A DNA stretch of 61,515 nucleotides from Alterirhizorhabdus solaris (GTDB taxonomy: Bacteria; Pseudomonadota; Alphaproteobacteria; Sphingomonadales; Sphingomonadaceae): NCBI RefSeq assembly GCF_007785815.1, contig NZ_VNIM01000014.1, positions 1-61,515 of the forward strand, read 5' to 3'. Below the pieces are notes generated by a model that worked only from the letters and a program-made list of their open reading frames with translations, was not told the origin of the DNA and searched no databases. Of the stretch, positions 46,656 through 53,288 are shown one piece after another. The translations under genes and the position numbers were made by a program. Every line of letters starts with the position of its first letter. The first letter of the stretch is position 1.

Positions 46656-47060
46656 TTAACCGTCGATGTCAGGTCTGCGGTAGGTCAGGCGCTTGCCGAC
46701 GATGCCCCTGATCGCCTGATCGGCCCGCGCCGCATCGTTGAAGCCGGTGCGCTCGCGATGCGTGTAGCGGAAATCGAAGTCCGCCAGATAGCGGTGAAGG
46801 TGCTGCTCGCCGCAATGCTGGTAGACGCCCTTCATGCCACGCTTGAAGATCGAGAAACTGCCCTCGATCGTGTTCGTGTGAGCGATGCCGGCAACGTACT
46901 CTTCGGCGCTGTGGTTCACGACGCCATGGGCATGAAAATTGTCGCCGGCCTTGAGGTAGACGCCGCTATCATCGGTCATGACCATCGCTTCCTTGGCGAT
47001 GTTCGCCTTGACGATCGGCATGATCGTGGCGGCATTCACGGCGTTGACGACAAACGAGCG
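46656..47060 (-). pseudogene. IS1595-family transposase, C-terminal remnant
   Basis: The minus-strand frame from ~47057 to the stop at 46656 reads VVNAVNAATIMPIVKANIAK, then TDDSGVYLKAGDNFHAHGVVNHSAEEYV, IEGSFSIFKRGMKGVYQHCG and RYLADFDFRYTHRERTGFND. These are characteristic IS1595/ISXO2-like DDE motifs. The N-terminal half of the transposase is missing; upstream the DNA is from another element (see the IS6-like fragment). Confidence 0.85.
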
Positions 47061-47098
47061 CTTCTGAAGCAGGCGGAGACGGGCACGCCGGTGGCTGA

Positions 47099-47245
47099 AG
47101 TCATCCGAGCCGTCTCGTGGCAGATGTCGATCCCGCGCTCGAACAGCAGGCCCTCCACGTTGCGAAGCCACATTGGAAAGCGGCCTTACCTCAGCACCAC
47201 CAGCCGGATCATCTCTGGTAACGGGTTGAAATAGCGGAACGGACT
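47099..47245 (-). pseudogene. IS6-family transposase fragment, frameshifted
   Basis: Two pieces in different frames: SPFRYFNPLPEMIRLVVL ends in a TAA, and after ~20 bases RNVEGLLFERGIDICHETARMT continues. Both match the N-terminus of IS6-like transposases (FRYFNSSPEVIRLVVLMYVRFPLSLRNVEDLLFERGI...). The segment for the MYVRFPLS portion is altered, and the gene joins the IS1595 remnant directly, so this is a fused scar of two elements. Confidence 0.7.
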
Positions 47246-47442
47246 GGCTTGCGGGCCCGGAGCACGCCCTACTTTGCCTCGCTCACCTCCCGAGAACAGC
47301 CGGTGCATTTGGTTTGACAGAGCCCGCTGTACCCTAAGAGGAGAATCGTCTACGTCCAAGGGGAGCCGACGTTGCGGCGGCCCTTTCCTGCAGGCCAGAT
47401 CGGGGTGCCGAGCCGGTGTTCCCCGACAAAGGGAGAATGCCG

Positions 47443-47802
47443 GTGGCTTATTATGAGGATCTCTCAGGCAAACTCTTCGATCTGGCGAACGGCGTCTTAG
47501 CGTTTCACGTCGCTCAATCACTTTTCTTCGTCACGGCCCTTTTTCGAAATGACAGACTCATGGCCTCCGTGGTTAGAGGAAGCCACTTCGTAGTCGGCGT
47601 GACGTTCGCCTTGGCCGTAATATATGCCGCGGCGGTGGTCGGTTGCTTTGAATTGGAGAGCCTCGCTCTCAACCAGCTAAGGGATGCAGCTGCCGCAAAG
47701 GACGTGGCTCGCTACGCCTGCATCGGTCGTGTTCTAGTCATCTTCGCCGTCTCAAGCATCGGCGCTCTGATCACCACTCGGATCGCAAACAAGGCAGCCT
47801 AA
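47443..47802 (+). CDS. Hypothetical membrane protein, 119 aa
   Basis: Three hydrophobic helices are visible (FHVAQSLFFVTALF, FVVGVTFALAVIYAAAVVGC, LVIFAVSSIGALIT). I choose GTG 47443 because GGGAG lies seven bases upstream; ATG 47437 and GTG 47416 are in frame. No family is recognised. It is orphaned between IS remnants and the gasdermin locus and could be cargo of the island. Confidence 0.5.
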   Translation: MAYYEDLSGKLFDLANGVLAFHVAQSLFFVTALFRNDRLMASVVRGSHFVVGVTFALAVIYAAAVVGCFELESLALNQLRDAAAAKDVARYACIGRVLVIFAVSSIGALITTRIANKAA

Positions 47803-48427
47803 CGCGTGGCGTGATAGCTTAGCTACCCGCAAAGCCGCGGGCGATGTTGGATAGGAACGAAGTCACGCGCCCCCGCTCTTCGGAGTTGCAGCCATGACAT
47901 GCGGCTTCCGCATAAGCCGGCTGTGCGAAGGCCGAGAAGCCACTTGGCCGCTATTCAAGGACAGATGCTTGCTAAGTACAGTCTCACGACGAGTTCCAAG
48001 CACTGCGATGCGCGTGCTGAATGTTAAGGGGGAGGCCGTTTCCCCTGTTCTGGGGCGGATGATGGAGACCGCTCGGTCATGCCAACTCGGATGGTGAACC
48101 GACTGGAGCCACGCTCTTTGTTCAGCCTCTTGACGACGAACGCAGATGAGGCCTGCTTGAATGAGCACGGCCATTCTGGATCCTCTCGTGGCACCGTCGT
48201 ACCTCCTCGATTCTTGTGCTTTACGGCAAAGGTAAAGCGTGTAATCTTCCTGATGCGCCTTCATGCAGCGAGACCCGTCTCGCATGCTTGGCGTTAGTTG
48301 GCGTAAGATTGCCTCCGACCCTCAAGAGCTATGCCGAAATCCCGTCTTAGCGGGTGCCGTGCGATTGTGTGAGGAGTCCGGACCGCAAACTGATTGCATC
48401 GCGTCCGCACACCTGCAGGAGAAAATC
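47803..48427. other. Upstream region of the gasdermin gene, no gene recognised
   Basis: 625 bases. Several frames are open, but none has motifs or a good start. One minus-strand frame ends with a LMRKPHVMAATPKSG-like string, which I recall as a repeated non-coding sequence in sphingomonad genomes rather than protein. The region probably holds the gasdermin promoter; no unambiguous -35/-10 pair was found. Confidence 0.45.
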
Positions 48428-49249
48428 GTGGCCGATCAATGGACGACGCATCTGGCGGCGAAAGGTTACACCGGCATCGGGCTTCCTAGCCCCGAGTTTA
48501 GGCTGCTGACCCTCATCTTCGAGCGGGACGGCGCAAGGGGGCACGAGAATGCGTTCGAGCAACTTGCGCCGGGGATCGCCGTCAAGCTCCCGCAGCCCGA
48601 ACAGAACGTCAACCTCCCGGCGATCGCCGGGGAGCGCACGCGCAGCGTGGATGTCGGCGCGGGCATCAAGATCCTAGCCGGGCTGATCGCTGCGCTCGGC
48701 GGGGGCACGTTGGGACTGGAGGCCGGCTTCAAGGCCGCGCGCAAGCTCACCTTCTCGTACGACGGCATTTCCAGCGAGACCCTGAACGCGGTGGCTTTGG
48801 AGCAGCACCTGAACGGAGTGGCGGTGCCCCAGCCGGGGCTGCTGCGCAGCTGGCTGGACGATCACCTTTATTTGATCACTTCAGTGCTCAGGGCCAGGAA
48901 GATCACGGTCACTGGCCATTCGGAACGCGATACGAACGCGAAAGTGGACGTGCCCGTGATTTCAGGCGCGGTGGGCGGTAGTCTCACAGTCAAGGCGGGC
49001 GGTGCTGACGACTCTACCGTGACGTTCGAGGGGACCACGGGCGTTCCGTTCGCGGCCAAGCTCTTCCAGCTGCAGAAGACCGGCAGCTCGAGTCAGGCCC
49101 GGCTCACCCTCAAGGCCACCAAGGTCGGCGGGGTCCAGATCCTATCCCAGGATAGCAGGGGGGCGGCCACCGAAGAGGAGTTCGAGGCGGAGCTTGCGCC
49201 CGCCGTCCTTGGCTGGGAGCCGGAGCGTGCGGTCGAGGAGTCCCAGTGA
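48428..49249 (+). CDS. Bacterial gasdermin-like pore-forming protein
   Basis: 273 residues from GTG 48428, which has AGGAGA five bases upstream and gives the usual bacterial gasdermin length (~260–270). The frame is open for 55 more codons upstream without similar support. Features that match my memory of bacterial gasdermins: N-terminal helix with KGY, a TRSVDVGAGIKILAGLIAALGG block (71–92), KLTFSYDGI (106–114), LEQHL, YLITSVLRARKITVTG (148–163), DVPVISGAVGGSLTV (174–188) and STVTFEGTTGVPFAAKLFQL (196–215). The last ~25 residues would be the autoinhibitory tail removed by a protease. No cysteine at all is present, so the N-terminal palmitoylated Cys of studied members is missing. The protease gene begins 68 bp downstream. 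Confidence 0.8.
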   Translation: MADQWTTHLAAKGYTGIGLPSPEFRLLTLIFERDGARGHENAFEQLAPGIAVKLPQPEQNVNLPAIAGERTRSVDVGAGIKILAGLIAALGGGTLGLEAGFKAARKLTFSYDGISSETLNAVALEQHLNGVAVPQPGLLRSWLDDHLYLITSVLRARKITVTGHSERDTNAKVDVPVISGAVGGSLTVKAGGADDSTVTFEGTTGVPFAAKLFQLQKTGSSSQARLTLKATKVGGVQILSQDSRGAATEEEFEAELAPAVLGWEPERAVEESQ

Positions 49250-49317
49250 AGGCCTAAGCGACACGTCGGCGCCCGAGCCGACCCGTGCGAACTGAACCGG
49301 GGGGAGAAAGCATCGCC

Positions 49318-51681
49318 ATGCCCAACCAGGAGCCTGCTGCGAGCGATGCCGCCAGACCTGTGAGTCCTCGGACAATCATCTATGTGCACGGCATCGCTAA
49401 CAAGCCGCCTTCGTCGGTCCTGAAGTGCCAATGGGATACGGCCTTGTTCGGAGCAGAACTCGGTGATCGAAGCCGGATGTGCTACTGGGTCAACCGTGAC
49501 TTCTACCCAGTGCCGCTCGACGAGACGTGCGGTGACCCCGACTTGGTGCGGGTGGACGATCAAGAGGTGTCCACCCGCGCCGTAATCGCGCTCGCTACCG
49601 CCGAACCGGGCACCGAAACTCTCGCCATTGAGCGCGAAGTGGAAGCTCTGGCGGACAATAATTCCGAACGCCGGCGCGTTCTCCAGCGCATCGCCGAGCG
49701 GGTCGTAGCCGGAGGCGACGAGTTCGGTGAGGGCGGCTCGGACCTGTTCGGCCCGGTCAGCGCCAAGGTGCTTCCGTTGCCCGCCTTCCTCCGTCGGATC
49801 CTGGCGGGCAAGCTGACCCGAGCATTTCTACGCGATGTCAACGATTTCCTGTACGTCGACGCGCGCCGCCATGCCATGCGCGAAGCCTTCCGCTCGCGCT
49901 TGGACAGTGGTGGCGGGCCCTTCGTGGTGGTCGCGCACAGCCAAGGCTCGATAATAGCCTACGACGTGCTGCGCGAACTCGATCCGGCCCGCTACGACGT
50001 TCCGCTGCTGCTCACGGTCGGATCGCCGCTCGGCATGCAGGAGGTGCAGGATGAGCTTCGCCGCTGGCATGAGGGTCCCTTGGTCCAGCCCGCCTGCGTC
50101 CGCAGATGGGTCAACATAGCCGATTGCCTCGATCCGGTCGCGATCGACTCCGACCTCCGCGGTGATTTCCCGGGGTCGCTCAAGAATGTGCGGGAATTCG
50201 GCCTCAACACGGACTCGCCGCGCCACCCGCATTCGGCCACTGGCTATCTAGCGACGCAGATCGTGCGCGACACGGTACTGGATGTCGTCGGGCCGGCGTT
50301 TGCGCAATCCATCGCGCCGTTCGTTATCGCCAAGGACTTGGTGTCTGCGATGGAGAACGCGCTTCCGCGTGAGCGGCAGCCCGTGCTGATCCAGCTGGTC
50401 AACGAGGATGCAGCATCGACCGCGACGCTGGACGAGGCAGCGAGTCTGGTCGAACACAAGATCCGCAAGCTGGTCGTCGACAGCGGCAGCGAGTGGGAGG
50501 ATGCGCAATTCGATCGCCTGCGCCGCTTCGTATCTGCCAGGCTGACGCGCAAGGAAGTGGAGACCCTGCGCAGCTTGGACGAAGAGCTGTCGATCAAGGC
50601 CATGTGGCGCAATGCGGAGAAGCGGGCGCTAATTCACCGGTCGACCAACACGATCCAAGCGGCTCCGGCAAATCTCGGCTACGGTGCGAACGGACAGGGT
50701 ATTGCCTGGGCCGTGCTCGACACAGGCATTGCCGCGGGTCACCCGCACTTCAATGCCTCGGCCACGAACCTCGTGGTCGAGCAATATGATTGCATGAGCG
50801 TCGGTCCTCCTCGCCTCATCCGTCCAAGTGAAAAGGAGTTCGCCCGCTTCGACGGGAACGGTCACGGGACGCATGTGGCGGCGATTATTGCCGGTGAGCA
50901 CAATACCGGCACGAAGGCTGGAGTTGAGACCTTTCGCGGAATGGCGCCCCGCTGCCGCCTGTACGGGTTCAGGGTGCTGGCAAGGGACGGGAACGGCAGC
51001 GATGCGTCGATCATCAAGGCGTTGGACCAGGTTGCGCAGCTAAATGAGAATTCCAGCCGGCTAGTGATCCACGGGGTCAACCTCAGCCTCGGCGGGAGCT
51101 TCGACCCGAGCGTCTATAATTGCGGCCACACACCTTTGTGCCAAGAGATCAAGCGATTGTGGCGGCAGGGGGTGCTGGTTGTACTCGCCGCAGGCAACGA
51201 AGGCTATGTGGTGCTGCGATCTGAGGGCGGACTAGTGCAGGCGAACCTCGACCTGTCGATCGGAGATCCCGCGAATCTAGAGGAGGCGATCGCCGTCGGA
51301 TCGGTGCACAAGACCAATCCGTATACCTATGGTATCTCGTTCTTCTCATCGCGCGGGCCCACTGCAGATGGGCGCGCAAAACCGGACGTGGTCGCGCCGG
51401 GCGAGCGAGTCCTCTCGGCCCGACACGACTGGATACACGGCGTGGAGGATGCTCCCGCGATTGACGATCTGTATGTCGAGCGGAGCGGCACGAGCATGGC
51501 CGCCCCCCACGTGTCCGGCCTGCTGGCCGCGTTCCTTTCAGCCCGGCGTGAATTCATTGGGGAGCCTGACCGCGTGAAGCGCTACCTGATGGGCGGCTGC
51601 ATGGATCTCGGCCGTGATAAATACATGCAGGGAGCAGGACTGCCAAATCTGATCAAGATGCTGGCGCTGCAGGTAGGCTAG
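49318..51681 (+). CDS. Alpha/beta hydrolase–subtilisin (S8) protease fusion, gasdermin partner
   Basis: 787 residues. Part one (~1–330): alpha/beta hydrolase with IIYVHGIANKP near residue 20 and nucleophile S208 in VVVAHSQGS, then LTVGSPLGMQ. A helical linker (~330–455) follows, which could sense something. Part two (~456–770): subtilisin-type protease with D468 (VLDTGIA), H516 (NGHGTHVAAI) and S726 (GTSMAAPHVSG), no signal peptide and no obvious propeptide. ATG 49318 follows GGGGGAG. Lying 68 bp after the gasdermin-like gene and in the same direction, it should be the enzyme that cuts the gasdermin tail once activated. What activates it is unknown. Confidence 0.9.
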   Translation: MPNQEPAASDAARPVSPRTIIYVHGIANKPPSSVLKCQWDTALFGAELGDRSRMCYWVNRDFYPVPLDETCGDPDLVRVDDQEVSTRAVIALATAEPGTETLAIEREVEALADNNSERRRVLQRIAERVVAGGDEFGEGGSDLFGPVSAKVLPLPAFLRRILAGKLTRAFLRDVNDFLYVDARRHAMREAFRSRLDSGGGPFVVVAHSQGSIIAYDVLRELDPARYDVPLLLTVGSPLGMQEVQDELRRWHEGPLVQPACVRRWVNIADCLDPVAIDSDLRGDFPGSLKNVREFGLNTDSPRHPHSATGYLATQIVRDTVLDVVGPAFAQSIAPFVIAKDLVSAMENALPRERQPVLIQLVNEDAASTATLDEAASLVEHKIRKLVVDSGSEWEDAQFDRLRRFVSARLTRKEVETLRSLDEELSIKAMWRNAEKRALIHRSTNTIQAAPANLGYGANGQGIAWAVLDTGIAAGHPHFNASATNLVVEQYDCMSVGPPRLIRPSEKEFARFDGNGHGTHVAAIIAGEHNTGTKAGVETFRGMAPRCRLYGFRVLARDGNGSDASIIKALDQVAQLNENSSRLVIHGVNLSLGGSFDPSVYNCGHTPLCQEIKRLWRQGVLVVLAAGNEGYVVLRSEGGLVQANLDLSIGDPANLEEAIAVGSVHKTNPYTYGISFFSSRGPTADGRAKPDVVAPGERVLSARHDWIHGVEDAPAIDDLYVERSGTSMAAPHVSGLLAAFLSARREFIGEPDRVKRYLMGGCMDLGRDKYMQGAGLPNLIKMLALQVG

Positions 51682-51785
51682 CAATGAGCCCTAAATAGCC
51701 CGGGAATACGCATGTTATGAACCTAGGGTCAGGACCCGTTGATATGAGTGTCGCGATCTGATTCAGGCTCCGTGAGTAAACTGGC

Positions 51786-52036
51786 ATGAGCAACCTGTAC
51801 TGGCTGACCAACGAGCTGATGGCGCGCCTTCGGCCGTACTTTCCCAAGAACCATGGCAGGCCGCGCGTCGATGACCGGCGAGTGCTGAGCGACATAGTTT
51901 TCGTCAATCGCAACGCCCTGCGCTGGTGTGATGCGCCAAAGGATTACGGCCCGCACAAGACGCTCTACAACCGGTGAAAGCGATGGGGAGAAAAGGGTGT
52001 CTTCCTCCAGATGATGGAGGGGCTGGCTGCAGCAAG
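51786..52036 (+). pseudogene. IS5-family transposase ORF1 fragment with an in-frame stop
   Basis: MSNLYWLTNELMARLRPYFP then GRPRVDDRRVLSDIVFVNRNALRW and YGPHKTLYNR match the N-terminus of IS5-type transposases. The next codon is TGA where TGG is expected, and the frame then continues KRWGEKGVFLQMMEGLAAA before the element breaks off near 52036. So the gene has both a nonsense change and a truncation. It differs from the IS5-family piece at 43604. Confidence 0.85.
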
Positions 52037-52046
52037 CCTCCACAAA

Positions 52047-52340
52047 TCACCGCTTCATCCCGTTCGGGCGTTCCTTCACTGACCGGATATGATCGTGCAT
52101 GCTCTCCAGCTTGGCGAGCGCGCCTCCCACGCGCCGGTTCATCAGCAGGATGGCGTTAGCGTTGGCCGGGTCTATCCGGCGGCTCGACATCACCCGCTCC
52201 GTTATCTCGTGCGTGGTAATGATGTTCACGGTTGTGAGCGTGTCGAGAAGAAAGCAAGATAGCTCGCCCCAAAACCCGCGAGAAATTTCGACGCGCCATA
52301 TCCCGTCCAACAGGAGACTGGCAGAGGGAAGGCCACCCAA
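52047..52340 (-). CDS. Doubtful small frame near the island right end
   Basis: 97 codons, or 47 from an internal ATG (MSSRRIDPANANAILLMNRR onward). The second part is helical and of normal composition, but no family is recognised, and the upstream part shows no structure. It may be a relic of a larger gene cut by the IS5 fragment. Kept only as a possibility. Confidence 0.25.
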   Translation of the reverse strand: MGGLPSASLLLDGIWRVEISRGFWGELSCFLLDTLTTVNIITTHEITERVMSSRRIDPANANAILLMNRRVGGALAKLESMHDHIRSVKERPNGMKR

Positions 52341-52358
52341 GCAACCAAATAGCCAAAA

Positions 52359-52377
52359 TGGGGCCGAGAGTGGGGCC
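52359..52377. repeat. Putative integrase arm-type site, right end
   Basis: TGGGGCCGAGAGTGGGGCC resembles TGGGGCCAGAGTAGGACC at 30692–30709, and lies ~55 bases inside the tRNA-borne right boundary. It also contains TGGGGCC twice. Confidence 0.45.
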
Positions 52378-52430
52378 CAAATTTCACAAACTTAATTTTC
52401 CGCTATCTATTAGCTACTTGAACAAGGTCG

Positions 52431-52521
<91 letters not shown>

Positions 52522-52638
52522 GCAAAGCGAGGCCGGCTGGGGAGCCGGGGCCGATCGATGAGCGGCGCTGTTAGCCGAACCGAAACCGCTTGCCAAGCAT
52601 GAGCTTGCCTCCCGGGCCGGCGAGACTAAATAAGGGCG

Positions 52639-53019
52639 ATGAACCACGCGATGCCCCTTCCCTACGGTACGCGCTCCGTCTCGGATGCGCCGACGATCGC
52701 CCACGCGCAGTTTTCGATCGGCGACGTCGTGCGGCATCGCCTGCTGGAGTTTCGCGGCGTCGTGTTCGATGTCGATCCGGTCTTCGCCAACAGCGAGGAA
52801 TGGTACGACGCGATCCCCGCCGACGTGCGCCCGCGCCGGGACCAGCCCTTCTACCACCTGCTCGCCGAAAATGCGGACAGCACCTATGTCGCCTACGTGA
52901 GCCAGCAGAATCTGGAGCATGACGAGAGCGAGGAGCCGATCGAGCATCCGGCGATCTCCGGCCTGTTCGATGAGTTTCACGACGGCCGTTATGCCCTGAA
53001 GCGTGAGCACCGCCACTAG
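52639..53019 (+). CDS. hspQ: Heat shock protein HspQ (hemimethylated-DNA-binding YccV family)
   Basis: 126 residues. The conserved core begins FSIGDVVRHRLLEFRGVVFDVDP and continues EEWYDAIPADVRPRRDQPFYHLLAEN and YVAYVSQQNLE, matching HspQ/YccV. Known members act as small heat-induced proteins that influence Lon specificity or DnaA levels. ATG 52639 and a second ATG four codons on are possible; the conserved region starts at residue ~25. It stands beside the tRNA, diverging from it. Confidence 0.93.
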   Translation: MNHAMPLPYGTRSVSDAPTIAHAQFSIGDVVRHRLLEFRGVVFDVDPVFANSEEWYDAIPADVRPRRDQPFYHLLAENADSTYVAYVSQQNLEHDESEEPIEHPAISGLFDEFHDGRYALKREHRH

Positions 53020-53222
53020 GGTCGGCCGCACGGGGTCGCGTCGGTCCGCAGGCGTTGCGATCGTCCTCGTGCCGAGCGAAGGCGGGACAGCCTACGACCG
53101 CCGTTTCGCGACATCAGGCATCAGCCACCGCGTGGCCCCGCGAGTTCGCTGGGAAAGGCAACCGATTTTCCCGTGATCTGCGCCTGAGCGCAGCCCAGTG
53201 TCGGGATTATCGCCAAACAGGA

Positions 53223-53256
53223 AACGGGCCGCCTCACGATCGTGAGGCGGCCCGTT
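53223..53256 (-). terminator. Terminator of the TonB-dependent receptor gene
   Basis: A perfect palindrome of 34 bases (arms of AACGGGCCGCCTCACGA and its complement) ~33 bases after the receptor stop. Read on the minus strand it is followed by TTTC. No intervening loop bases exist in DNA, so a small loop must form from the middle AT pairs. It may serve the convergent hspQ unit too. Confidence 0.65.
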
Positions 53257-53288
53257 CTGTGCGGGGAGGGGGCGCCCCCTCCCCCGAC

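Noticed and set aside
48263-48427. Upstream extension of the gasdermin-like frame (55 codons)
   Set aside because: No ribosome-binding site at its start and composition unlike the rest; the GTG with AGGAGA gives the usual gasdermin length. It stays as an alternative because of its Cys residues.
43604-52036. The two IS5-family pieces as halves of one split element
   Set aside because: The N-terminal piece (51786) and the C-terminal piece (43604) look like different IS5 subgroups, and no matching ends were found.
52639-53019. hspQ as island cargo
   Set aside because: It lies outside the attR repeat, beyond the intact tRNA, and has the high-GC composition of the core region.
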